Part shown: piece after piece, positions 1-9,461 of the stretch
Layout of the letters: each line of letters opens with the position of its first letter
Position numbering within the stretch: position 1 is the stretch's first letter
Assembly: GCA_037447655.1 (NCBI GenBank)
Contig: JBBHKE010001676.1
Location: forward strand, 254,001 to 279,777
DNA from: Zygnema cylindricum
Taxonomy: Eukaryota > Streptophyta > Zygnematophyceae > Zygnematales > Zygnemataceae
Reading direction: 5' to 3'
Length of the DNA stretch: 25,777 nt
Notes under the pieces: model-generated
The model's database searches: none
What the model saw: only the letters and a program-made list of their open reading frames with translations
Told to the model about the DNA's origin: nothing
Program-made: the position numbers and the translations under genes

Positions 1-683
1 ATAAGGGGAATGGCAATGCCCTTTGCTACACTTTAAAGAATTAAGAGCTTAGCAACCTTGTCTTTGTAGTTCCACTTTTCATACTCTGATCTTTCGGTCT
101 GAACCTTTGTCGTTGTTTTTGGTGGTGCTTCTACCGCTATCGCCTTCGGCAATGGTGTCACTTGAGTTGCAACTCTTCCCTTTTCTCCTTCCATGACAAT
201 CTCCTCTCCTTCCTCATCTTCATCCTCGGTGATGGTGGCAGTTGTTCTACCAACTATAGAGGCGGAGGTGCCAAAAAAACGAGTCCCTTCGAACCTAGGT
301 GGAGGTGGGCATCAAATTTGTCCAGACACTATGCCCCATAGATGCTTCTCAAATAGTTCTCCCTCCATTATCATTTCCCAATACAAAAATTCTGATCCAT
401 CAAATATGAGACCCTAGAGGGTGGGCCCATAACCTGAAATTCTGTGGTCTCCATTGACCCACACAATGAGCAACCTATGTAAAGCCTCTAGGATAATATT
501 TGCCCCTTCCACTTTCCCACTGAATAAGTGCCGCCCAGGCACACAAATAATCTGACTACCCTCACCCTTGTGAGGACAAGACTCCCTTGAGTCATACGAA
601 AAAAGAATCACTGACTCCCTTGAGTCAAACGCAAAAAGATTCGCTGGATTTGCTCCCCTGAGCAGTAAGTTTTGGCTGGTCAA
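1..683 (-). pseudogene. Ty1/copia gag remnant, 5' part, running off the window
   Basis: Read on the - strand, the frame that is open from 683 continues past a TAG (416-414) into LIFDGSEFLYW and KHLWGIVSG. These match the start of copia gag (UBN2/DUF4219 type), where a [LN]xGxNYxxW motif is followed by LWxxVxG. About 65 residues later, KWNYKDKVAKLLIL matches the family's W..KD..A..I motif. The stretch between is acidic and Pro/Thr-rich and longer than I expect for the family. In-frame stops lie at 416-414, 314-312 and 35-33, so the copy is dead. No zinc knuckle or pol is seen because the element leaves the window on the left. The upstream 683-417 part is open in the same frame but unrecognised; it may be leader rather than protein. 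The copia end at 10.2-10.8 kb is on the opposite strand, so it is not simply the other half of this copy. Confidence 0.65.
580..645. repeat. 33-bp direct duplication carrying a small palindrome
   Basis: The palindromic word GACTCCCTTGAGTC (5-bp arms, CCTT loop) starts at 580 and again at 613. The following about 19 bases are also similar, giving two 33-bp units. It lies inside the copia gag remnant frame, where it repeats an FDSRES/YDSRES peptide. Confidence 0.6.
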
Positions 684-1133
684 AGATGACCTTTATAGTT
701 ACAAGCTCTCTTAGAGAGAGGTGCCTAAATCTCACTAAGTCTTGGTCTGCCTACTCACGACTACCTACTACTAAACCCTAGTCCAATAGGAACACTATAT
801 AGTACAAGAAGGTACAATAGGAGATGGACTTATTGTACGACCATTGTACGACATGGTCTACAAGGTGACACTTGTGAAATCGCGAGCCATGGTTCCTCCT
901 CCCATCTTCTCCGGTATCAAATAATGTGGCGCCACGTGGCATCGCGTGACGCTATCTCCAAATGACGCCAAAATCTCACTTCGCGTGGCGGCTACAATGT
1001 CGGACGTCCGATCAAAACATATTTTACACGGTTCAGATAAGTGTACATGCATGAATTGCTCCTTTTCGTTAGTTTGCTGTTAATTAGCTGTCGCGTTAAT
1101 GTTTATATAATTTTGAAACCCGTCACGTGTATC
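684..1133. other. Gene-free stretch between copia remnant and SINE-like unit
   Basis: No coding region is supported here. It may include the leader or LTR of the - strand copia remnant, but I find no second LTR to prove it. A perfect 10-bp palindrome GTGGCGCCAC lies at 926-935, directly followed by GTGGC. The direct words ttgtacgac occur close together near 833-851. Confidence 0.4.
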
Positions 1134-1215
1134 GTTTCCTAGCGCCTTAATGGTTAAGGCGCTTGGCTATAGAAAATCTAGAGGTCGCATGTTCAAATCT
1201 AGACCTGCGCAACAT
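1134..1215 (+). repeat. tRNA-derived, SINE-like Pol III unit
   Basis: An A-box-like stretch TAGCGCCTTAATGG begins at 1140, and a B-box-like GTTCAAATCT lies at 1191-1200, the spacing usual for a tRNA-type internal promoter. The D-arm region folds as GCGCCTTA/TAAGGCGC. The anticodon and T stems do not pair properly and the acceptor stem is missing, so this is not a working tRNA. It looks like the head of a tRNA-derived SINE; the following AT-rich bases could be its body. No poly(A) or poly(T) tail or target duplication could be fixed by eye. Confidence 0.45.
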
Positions 1216-1354
1216 TTTAGTAAAATATACTCTACTTCAAAATCTGCCACTTTCTCAATATAGCGATAGCCATGGCGCGCCTTTCATCCTCACTCTCTTT
1301 CTTTAAAGCAAACCAAAAATAGATAAATGAGTTAATAATTACCTCTTTTCAACA

Positions 1355-1703
1355 GGCTCTTAATACTTGAACCAGCGACGACCAACATTGGTCGCTGAAG
1401 TTAGCGACGACTGCAAGTCGTCGTTGAACCAATTTTTTTTATGATATATATAATTTTTTTTGTATTAATTAGGACTGACATTTTTTTTTTCACTTGTGGT
1501 ATGTTTGACATTGCCACATCTTCAACTCGTTGCTGAATCAGCGACGAGAATATGTCGTCGCTAAATCTTGAAATGGCTCTAGATACTTGAACCAGCAACG
1601 ACCAACATTGGTCGCTGAATTTAGCGACGATTGCAGGTCGTCGTTGAACCAAATTTTTTATGATATATATAATTTTTTTTATATGAATTAGGACTGACAT
1701 GTT
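1355..1703. repeat. Duplicated hairpin-rich block (about 130-bp copies, 220-bp offset)
   Basis: The sequence starting GGCTCT at 1355 recurs at 1575. Each copy runs through ACTTGAACCAGC, a CGACCAACATTGGTCG palindrome, a second GCGACGA...TCGTCG inverted pair, then ATGATATATATAATTTTTTT and a shared AATTAGGACTGACAT. The spacer between the copies contains a third inverted pair, CAGCGACGAG...GTCGTCGCT. GCGACGAC-type arrays are typical of subterminal regions of plant DNA transposons. This block ends a few bases before the transposase frame, so it may be its 5' subterminal region. No terminal inverted repeat partner was found on the right, which is cut off by the gypsy LTR. Confidence 0.7.
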
Positions 1704-1709
1704 TCTTTA

Positions 1710-2678
1710 TTGTTTTGTTTTTCCTTTCATTTCGTTGCAAAATACCAAAAAGCAAGCTGGTGGTGGAAGGGTCGGGTTGCGACATTGAGAGACATACGGG
1801 CGACGAAACATACTTTGTCGTCTGCAGTATTTGGAAGAAGAAGTGTGGTGGTGACAAAGGCACCGCCGGGTAGGGGGAGGAAGGAGTTTCCATGGGTCAT
1901 AGCAGTGCACTCGGAGTTGGTGGATAAGTTTTACCGCTTCAAGAAGGCGGGTATGAAAATATCACAAACCATTTTAGGGACCATGGCTGCTCATATCATT
2001 AAACACATGAAGGAGGAGAATGGGAGATTATTCGTCAACAATAAGGGTAAAGAGATAAAAATGAAAATAACAAAACGATGGACGCAACGGTTTTGCGAAA
2101 AACACAGTATTGTGACGAGGGTTAAAAAAGGAAAAGTACAATTAAGTCTGGAGAAGGAGGAATACATTGAAAAAATAGTAGCATATCACATGGGCGAATT
2201 AAAAAGAGGATTTTTATCAGGTAAGTTTTTTGAACATTTGTATAACTCATTGCTATATGCTGTAATACATGTTATATATATTATTCTAAATTTTGTTTTC
2301 TAAGGTTATAAATGCAAATAAGCGAATGAAAGTAGTTGCCCCAACCATCATAATTTTTTGTGTTGTGTTTTACTTACAATTTTATGTGTTATTATGATTA
2401 TAGGTCGCTACAACGAGGATCTAGTCGAAAACATGGATGAGACCCACATGGTTGTAAATATGGATAACAAAAATACGTTGGGTTTTCGCGGGGACGAGGT
2501 GGTCAAATACGCGCATGTTGCCGGAGGTGGAGAGTCGATGACTTTGATGGTTCGACTCACGGGCGGAGTGAACGCCCGAATTGAATCTCCTATGTTAATC
2601 TTCGCCAACAAGCTCCGTAATTACCCGATCAAGGGCATCCACGATGACATACCAGGTGTTTTTCTTTCCCTATGAATC
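1710..2678 (+). pseudogene. DDE-type transposase fragment, spliced, 3' truncated by the gypsy LTR
   Basis: Exon 1 is open to 2220 and contains a basic, helical DNA-binding-like region: FPWVIAVHSELVDKFYRFKK, then KRWTQRFCEKH. A clean donor (CAG|GTAAGT at 2221) and acceptor (ATAG|GT, exon from 2404) remove 183 bp and join in phase 1. Exon 2 then opens with ENMDETHMVV, which fits the first catalytic Asp of a Tc1/mariner-pogo/CENP-B-like DDE domain. It continues with a GFRGDEVVKYAHV block and PMLIFANKLRNYPI. The frame ends shortly after DDIPGV, where the gypsy LTR starts at 2679. The second and third acidic residues are therefore absent and the gene cannot encode an active enzyme. The true start is uncertain: the first part of exon 1 looks non-coding, and a CTGCAG at about 1825 could be another acceptor. 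From memory the DDE block resembles a family abundant in oomycete genomes; that is recall, not a search. Confidence 0.7.
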
Positions 2679-3169
2679 TGTAAAAGGGACAATAGCGCAC
2701 CACAACACGCCACAATGCACAGCGGAAAACACTAAGGATATTCTTGTAGCAACAGTAGAAGCACACAGCAGTGACAGACAAAGTTGCGCTTTGTTACTTG
2801 GAAGAGAGTACAAGGTTGCGCTCGCTGCGTAGGTCAACTCGAAGAGTGTCCTATCCACTAAGCCTTCCTGACTATTTAAACTAGCTAGCTGACAACTGTA
2901 CACGTGGACCTTTACGGTCAACCGAGACAAATCCTCGAAATATATTCTAGAACAATACCGTTCTATCTACATTCCGCGGCGTTGCAATACTGCTAAGCTG
3001 CGTTGCTCTGCTGCGCTGCTATGCTGCTACGCCACTTAGTACTTATGCTCCTAAGTTGCTATACTGCTATGTTGCGCTGGTCTGGAATCGCAGCTGCGCT
3101 GCTCTGACATCGCAACCATAGCAACCTAGTTGCTAACTACTAAGAACGCAACTGTGTAACCCTGTTACA
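2679..3169 (-). repeat. 3' LTR of the chromovirus (491 bp)
   Basis: It aligns over its whole length with 9643-10156. On the + strand it begins TGTAAAAGGGACAATA and ends CCCTGTTACA. A TATA-like TTTAAATAG (- strand, near 2872-2880) is shared by both LTRs. The 5' third of the transcribed strand is made of irregular GCAGCR/GCTGCT-like short repeats (+ strand about 2985-3110). It lacks a stretch of about 20 bases present in the other LTR after CTAGCTAGCT. Confidence 0.93.
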
Positions 3170-3183
3170 GTGCCTCCCACTAG
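3170..3183 (-). other. Putative polypurine tract next to the 3' LTR
   Basis: The - strand reads CTAGTGGGAGGCAC immediately before the LTR's TGTAACAGGG. It is short and interrupted but in the correct place for plus-strand priming. Just upstream (3187-3203) lies a perfect 7-bp hairpin, TTCAGCG-TCC-CGCTGAA. Confidence 0.55.
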
Positions 3184-3212
3184 GGCTTCAGCGTCCCGCT
3201 GAACCTTCTGTC

Positions 3213-4492
3213 TCAGGGAAACTGCAACTGCCGGAGTATACCGTACGTCTCTTCGCGGTACTCCTCGAATTCTTGTCGCAAGGTGTCGATTTGGTTTTGG
3301 GGCTGCTCACATCGGGTCTCGAGCAACGCAATATGATGGTCTGCCGCTGCTAAACGTCTCCGAATGATTCGCTCCCGCACGTGGTCCTCCCCCTCTTCCG
3401 ATACAGCCTCGGGACCCTCGGGTTGCGGCGGAATGGCCGCCGGTGCAGGCTCCTCAGGTGCCGGAATTTGGGGCGATTCGGGTTCTGCAAGTTGTTATGC
3501 CTCTTCCGCCTCCTCTTCAACCGGTTCCCACCTAGGTACCTTCCTTAGCTTGAAGGACGCATGTTTCGTGGCAGCTCGCGCCCGCTGCAGAGCGTTCTTT
3601 CGGGCCAGCTTGAGTGCTCATACCTCGAGGTGACCTGCGCCCTAGAGATGATGTCATGGAGGCGGACATCCCACGGGTGATAACGACGGAGTAACCCGGG
3701 AACATCCACCCTGTACTGGTAGTTATCCTCAACTACTTCCACAAACGGTAGGGCATGGGGGTTTTGCTGCACATAACCATTATGGTTGTTCTCGAGGTCC
3801 TTTGTTCTCATAAAATTCCAGGCTGGGTGTGACGGTACGCTGGCGGGAATAAAGATAGGATCCCCAGGTTTTCCCGTACGCCACTCCTCGGGCCACTCTT
3901 TGGGATCCCAATACAAGCGCTTCGCGAAGCTGAAGGTGAGATCCGGATGCTGTGTGTCGGCAAGAAGTGGAAAGAGGTAATCGGGAATTTCCTCTCCCTG
4001 TTCACTCTCCTCGGCCGTCTCCCTTTGACTTCCCCGAAGGAGAAACACATCGTCTCCACTAGGGTATTGTGCTTCCGCTTTCTTTTCCGCGCTTTCGGAG
4101 GACTAATCGTCTGCGGTACTCTCCTTGTTCGGGTCCCTCATCACCTCCAGATCCGAGGCGCGCTCCTCAATTGGCGGAGGCGTTGGTTCTCGTTCTGGTT
4201 CCTCCGCCTCCGAGAGCTCATGATCTTCCTTATATTCCTGATCCCCTTCCCGGGTTGGGGTGTATTCGAGGTCCTGTGAGTTTTCCGACCCCTCCCCTCC
4301 ACTGGTTTCTGCCGGCCCTGCCTCGCTACTGGCGGTTTCTCCTGGTTCCGGCTCCGCTTCTACCTCTCTTCTCCGGTCTGCCTCTACCATGGCCTCCGCC
4401 GCCATTAATAATCTCTGGGGACGGGTCACATCTCCTTGCCCCACTCGTACAAGCCTCCTCCTTTTCGGTGGTGGAGAGGACGACGACGCCAT
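3213..4492 (-). pseudogene. Extra chromovirus ORF downstream of pol, unrecognised, broken
   Basis: This frame lies on the same strand as pol, between the chromodomain and the 3' LTR. A plausible start is the ATG at 4492-4490 (MASSSSPPPKRRRLVRVGQG), with a KRRR basic cluster like a nuclear signal. An acidic, Pro/Glu-rich middle follows, then an aromatic-rich block including IPDYLFPLLADTQHP, YWDPKEWPEEW and RRYHPWDVRLHDIIS, and finally an Ala/Arg helical stretch. A frameshift near 3625 moves the frame; the last part runs LLETRCEQPQNQIDTLRQEF and is coiled-coil-like, ending at TGA 3215-3213. Stops at 4105-4103 (TAG) and 3497-3495 (TAA) break it further. Intact length would be about 425 residues. 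I do not recognise the family. Extra ORFs after pol are known in plant Tat/Athila elements, but I do not recall one like this in a chromovirus. It has no signal peptide or membrane segment to suggest an envelope. Confidence 0.6.
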
Positions 4493-4987
4493 AGACACTG
4501 TTGTACAAGACAATTCCGGTAATTCCAGAAGTGAAGGCAAATTGACTGTGCGAAGAGAAGCAATCTCTAAGGTGCCGAGACTTGGTTGGTCGCGAGGGCG
4601 GATGGCGGCTTTATTAACAAGGGTTGAGGGTTTCACTTTTGGATTCAGCGAAGCGTCGCAGCGTGCGAGGGTATTGCAGCGTCCAACATTTATAAGACTG
4701 CGCTGCTGCGGGGAAACTAAGGGTTCATTGTTACCAACGTGGCGAAACACAATTGCGTCGTTGCGCTTTCCTGTCAGCGCAGCGGTGGTGCTGCGTTCCT
4801 CTGACGGCACCGCGACCATGTTGCTCTGCTGCGCTGGCTGCGCTGCTATACCGCTACGGTGCGGTAACATCGCCGCTGCATTTTTTTGTCGCGTCCCCAA
4901 TATAATTGCGATGGTTGCGACACTGCGATTTGTTCTTTTACTGCGGCTGCTGCGATTGCCCCTTTGACGAAGCCGAGTGTCCTCACT
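4493..4987 (-). other. Spacer between pol and the extra ORF, GCTGC-rich
   Basis: The - strand frame of pol stays open from just after the chromodomain's TAG (4990-4988) right through to the extra ORF, ending at 4105-4103. The peptide has low similarity to anything I know. The DNA is rich in irregular GCTGCG/GCTGCT words; + strand TTGCTCTGCTGCGCTG near 4819 closely resembles LTR text at about 3003-3018. It may be a leader or promoter segment for the extra ORF rather than protein. Confidence 0.4.
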
Positions 4988-6412
4988 CTACTGAAACCGG
5001 CACAACAACTTTGGGGAATGCAAATCCTCCTTGTCCACCCAAGAGTCATCCTCAGCACCGTAGCCCTTCCAACGCACCAAATATTGGCTGGAGTTTGAAT
5101 TCCTGGAGCGGCGCGACTGAAGGATCTCTTCCACCTCATACTCGTCCGAGGTACCCCGAACGGGTGGTAAAGGAGTATTCCGTCGTCGATTAGGAAACAT
5201 CCGATCAGGGTCGCGGAATGGTTTAAGGAGTGAAACATGGAAGACATTATGGATATGCCAGTCTTTCGGAATATCCAACTTATAAGCCACTTCGCCCACA
5301 CGGGAGAGAACTGTGAATGGGCGCGTGAATTTCGGTGCCAACTTGAAAGAGAGGGCACCCGGCAAGGAGAGGTTTGCCATATTAAGGCGAACCCTTTCCC
5401 CCATGCTAAAGACGGCGTCCTTCCGGTGAGGGTCGGCCTGCATCTTTTGGCGATCCTTTGCTAACAAGAGCGCCTTGGCCGCCTTTTCCAGGTTCCCTTG
5501 CAGCGTTTTGGCAAAATCCCGAGCTGCTGGCGTATGGCAGTCCGCTACCAATAAGTTTTGGGGAAGAGTGGGCTGTCGTCCATTTAGGGAGAATGGCGTA
5601 GCATTCATAGACGAGTGCACCGCACTGTTGTACGCCACCTCAATCGCTGTTAAATGGTCTACCCAATCCGTTTGGTGCACCGAGACATAAGCCCGCAACG
5701 CTTCTTCCAGAGTTCGATTCACCCTTTCAGTCTGACCATCAGTTTCAGGGTGGTAAGCTGTGGACATGGCCAACTGCGTACCACACAGCGCAAATAGATT
5801 TCGCCAAAAGTGGCTCACGAATTTGCGATCGCGGTTGCTGACGATCCTCTTCGAAAGTCCCTGATGGCGGAATATCTCCCGAAAAAATAAGTCCGCGATA
5901 TCTCATGCTGTGGCTGTGGTGGACGTGGGTTTAAAATGGGCCATTTTTGTCAAATATTCCACGACAACGAAGATTGAGTCGTAGCCCTCGTTAGTCAGCA
6001 GAAGGGCTACAATAAAATCCATCGAAATCGCCTCCCAAGGAACAGATGGTATGGGAAGGGGTTGTAACAGGCCTTATTGCCTTGAATCCGATTTGTTCCT
6101 ATTACAGGAGTCACATGTCCGGACATATTCCGCAATGTTGCGCGTCATGTTCGGCCAGTAATACGCCTCAGTGACACGCGCGATTTTTTTATCCCGCCCA
6201 AAGTGTCCGCTGAGCGGCTCGTCGTGGCTCAGTTTAAGAATCGTGTGACGTAACTCCGTATTTGTCGAAACATAAAGTCGTGTTGTTTTACTCGGTCTAT
6301 ACCGCCACATACCATTGGCGGTTCCGATTGGTACCTTTTGTTTACTGAGTTCCTTCAGTGTGTCATCGTTGTCATAGGCGGCCTTTATCCTACTTAACCA
6401 CTGTTGTCCACT
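4988..6412 (-). pseudogene. Chromovirus integrase plus C-terminal chromodomain
   Basis: After a frameshift at about 6412 the - strand frame gives the integrase zinc finger (HDEPLSGHFG ... CDSCNRN, an HHCC pattern). Stops lie at 6076-6074 (TAA) and 5905-5903 (TGA). The catalytic core is recognisable: [10 protein letters not shown] supplies the first Asp, and [14 protein letters not shown] supplies the Glu. The second catalytic Asp, normally in SDRD, reads SNRD here (GAC to AAC), so this copy would be inactive even without the stops. The C-terminus carries a GDxVxL-like region ([12 protein letters not shown]), [12 protein letters not shown], then a chromodomain ([11 protein letters not shown] ... 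[15 protein letters not shown]). The chromodomain of these elements is thought to guide integration to marked chromatin. The frame ends with TAG at 4990-4988. Confidence 0.92.
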
Positions 6413-7926
6413 TACATCGTACTGGTGACTACGTTGAGTTTCCGGTCTAGCGATGCGGTCGCCGCTGCGGTGTTATCCTTCACAGATCTTACGTTTACAT
6501 GTTGCGATGCTTGTGGTCGTTGCTCCGCTACTGGTGCAGCGACTCCGGGTCTTCTTGACAGCGCATCCGTCGGGTTAGTCTTGCCCGGTTTATACTCGAT
6601 GACCGGTTCCGGTCCGAAGGTTTGAAGAAACGTCATCCATCGCACTTGTTTCTTGGACAACTTCGGCTGTGTTTCTAGGTACTGTAGGGCGTGGTGATCT
6701 GTGATAACCGTGATCCGCTTCCCCTGAACGTAACACTTCCAAACCTCCAGCTTATTGATGAAAGTGATTGTCTCCTTCTCATAGGTGGCCCAGTTAAGCT
6801 CCGCTGCCTTTAGTTTTCGACTGTCGTAGGCAATGGGTTGAAGACCTTTTCCTTGATCTTCCATAAGGATCGCTCAAATAGCCGTATCGCTGGTGTCGAT
6901 GATTATCGTCCAAGGTAAGTCCGGGTTGGGAACAGCTAACACAGGGGCGGTAACCAACCGCTCCTTTAGCGTGTTAAAGGCTACCCTTTGCGCCGATTTC
7001 CAATCATAAGGCACGTCATTCTTGAGCATCTCCGTGAGTGGTGCAGCGATTCTTGCGAAACCCTCGACAAAACGTTGATAGTAGGAGCATAATCCTAGAA
7101 AGCTCCGTAACTCCGTAATATTCGCCGGCTGCGGCCACTCCTTTACTGCCCTTGTTTTGTTCGGATCAACTGCGATTTCGTCCCGACTCACCACATTGCC
7201 CAGAAAATCAATTTTCTCCTTAAAGAAGTCACATTTGCTTCTCTTTGCGTACAACTTATTTTCCCGAAGGACTTGTAGGACCGTCCGTAGATGCTTTATA
7301 TGACCATCCAGCGTTCGGTTATACACCAAGATGTCGTCTAGGAAGACGATTACAAACGCGTCCAGATATTGCCGAAAGATGGAATTCATTAAAACCATAA
7401 AAGTTGCCGGTGCGTTAGTCAACCCAAACGGCATTATCCGAAATTGGAAATGACCATACCAAGTTCTAAACGCGGTCTTTTCCACATCTTCCCCGGGAAT
7501 TCTAATCTGGTGGTAGCCGCTCCGTAAGTCTTTATTCGAAAAATATGTAGCACCCCGAAGTCGATCCAATAATTCGTCTATCCTCGGTAAAAGGTACGCA
7601 TTCTTCACCGTTAATTAGTTCAGCGATCGGTAGTCTATACACATACAGAAACCTCCATCTTTCTTGTTTACGAAGAGAACGGGGGCTCTATACGGTGACT
7701 TGCTCTGTTCGATTGCTCCGGCTTTGACTAACTCCGCGAGTTCTTTTTTGAGTTCGTCCAACTTGGTGTAACTCATCTTGTACATCCGATTAGCCGGGGG
7801 TACCGCTCCCGGAACAAGCTCTATCTTATGGTCTACTTCGCACGTCCGAGGTAGTCCTTCAAGGAGCTTCGGGGGAAATACATCTACGTACTCCTCGAGA
7901 AGTTTTGTCGCGACTTCCAGGGCCTC
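6412..7926 (-). pseudogene. Chromovirus reverse transcriptase and RNase H
   Basis: This continues in the same frame as gag-protease after a TAA at 7929-7927. The N-terminal RT region shows YRAPVLFVNKKDGGF and CIDYRSLN, then a TAA at 7617-7615 and [17 protein letters not shown]. Core motifs follow: [20 protein letters not shown] and [15 protein letters not shown], which contains the FLDD catalytic pair. The connection domain has [19 protein letters not shown] at 6876-6874 interrupts the start of RNase H ([10 protein letters not shown]). RNase H continues with SRKLKAAELNWATYEKE and ITDHHALQYL and ends in the typical NPTDALSRRP. The frame is lost at 6414-6412. RT copies the element RNA into cDNA and RNase H removes the template. 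Three stops make the copy inactive. Confidence 0.93.
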
Positions 7927-9461
7927 TTAGGAAGTCTTTCCAATGTCGTCACTTTCTTTTGAGTCGAAGTCGGGGTCCTTCTTCTTCCATTCTTTCGAGA
8001 TCTCCTCCTTCGCCTCTTCCATTGGCAGGACGACCGCCATACCAATCGTTTCCCCTTTCTTGAGTGCCCTCTTAAGCAGTAAGGCCGAAAGTAGGCGTCC
8101 CTCTTCCGCTCCCTTACCAGCCGCTTCCGCTTTTACCTCAAACTCTTCTTCACTTTTCTTCACTATCATATCACCACTTCGCCAACCGATCGTCGGATTC
8201 CATTTTTGTAGCCACGGTTTCCCCGGGATTACTTCATGGTCCCCAAGAGGTAATACATGAAGCGTGTCATACCATCGGAATTTCCCAATTCCGACGCGTA
8301 ACCTCAGAGTACGATGGGTAATCGATAAGGAACTTCCGTCGGCCAATTGTACCGACTGATGATCCTTTAGCACTACTAGAGGAAGTTTCAACCTTTTCAC
8401 CGTCGCCTCGTTGATGAAGTTCCCCGATGCTCCGGAGTCCACCATGAAGTTAGTTGCGTTCACTCCGATTTGACCCCGAAATATCAAAGGGTCTCCTCCT
8501 TCTCCGGCTAACCTCATAACATCGAGTTTTCCCTTTTTGGGACCTTTCCGTTTTGGACATTGTCGTGCCACATGATATGGGGAACCGCACTGAAAGCATA
8601 AGCCATTTTGCCTCCTCCGCTGAAGCTCCTCAAGGGATAAGTCATAGGTCTTGGTCTTGGTAGGTTTCTTTTTTCTCCGCAGGACGTTGACCACTTCCTT
8701 ATCCTCGTCAATTGCTCCGAGCTCCATGGGGGTTGGGTCATCGTCTCGTCGGTTTCCTCCGCCGTTGCTCGACCTGTAATGATAAGGTCTCCGGAGGTTG
8801 AAGTCGACGGAATCGGTCCGCTCCGCAAATTGGATGATTGCCGAGAGGCTAGGAGTCGTGCTTTCCCGAGCAAACCATTGTTCCACATCCTTACAAATAG
8901 ATGATTGAAGCTTCTTCACGTATCGATCCACGGCTTCATCCTCCGTCATCGTAGGTATTTGAGCTTTGCACTCCAAGAACCGTTGCATAAACTCCAACAC
9001 TGAGGTTCGTTGCTTCAACACTGCAATCTTATCTCTTGCCGCCTTCACCGTATTAACGGGCTGCCAAGCGTCACGGAGGAGTTGAATGAAGAGAGCCCAA
9101 ACGGTCGGTATCTCATCATTCTCTACCATAGTCCTCCACCATGCCCCCGCTGCCCCTTTAAGAAGACCACCGCATAGTGAATCTTCTCACAATCCGATAT
9201 GCTAGGAAAATTCTTGAGATAGTTCGCAACGGAGAATAACCATGTGTCTAGGTTCTTGTGTCTTGCAGGGTCAAACTCGTCGGGAAGTCTCAATTTCGGT
9301 CTCTTGAAGTCTCTCTCTATGCCTCCATGAGGGCACTCCTCAAGACGAGACTCCAAGGTTGCGACGGTGTTGCTCAGCTGCCCGTTTTGTAATCTAACGC
9401 TTTCCAACTCCCTGAGAACTTGCGCTAACATTTCTGTAGTGGATACGCCGTGTTCGTCCAT
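7927..9461 (-). pseudogene. Chromovirus gag and aspartic protease
   Basis: The start is the ATG at 9461-9459 (MDEHGVSTTEMLAQ), downstream of the PBS; a short coiled-coil-like helix (LRELESVRLQNGQLSNTVAT) follows. A retrotransposon gag domain spans the frameshift near 9150-9165, where one extra base in a G-rich run shifts LKG/AAGAWW. The second part begins near 9129 with MVENDEIPTVWALF. The nucleocapsid knuckle is CFQCGSPYHVARQC, a perfect CX2CX4HX4C. The protease follows in the same frame with FMVDSGASGNFI, the DSGA active site. The frame ends in a Lys/Glu-rich linker at TAA 7929-7927, after which RT continues without a frame change. The stop could be a mutation or a gag-pol boundary; since RT follows in frame with no start, mutation is more likely. 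Confidence 0.92.

Noticed and set aside
1134-1215. Functional tRNA gene
   Set aside because: There is no acceptor stem pairing, no proper anticodon stem-loop, and the T stem does not pair.
4069-4494. 141-codon Pro-rich + strand frame
   Set aside because: It is the shadow of the acidic Glu/Pro-rich part of the extra ORF read in reverse.
4260-4967. 235-codon + strand frame opposite the extra chromovirus ORF
   Set aside because: It is antisense to a same-strand retroelement frame, GC-rich with few stops, and has no recognisable domain. An antisense transcript cannot be excluded.
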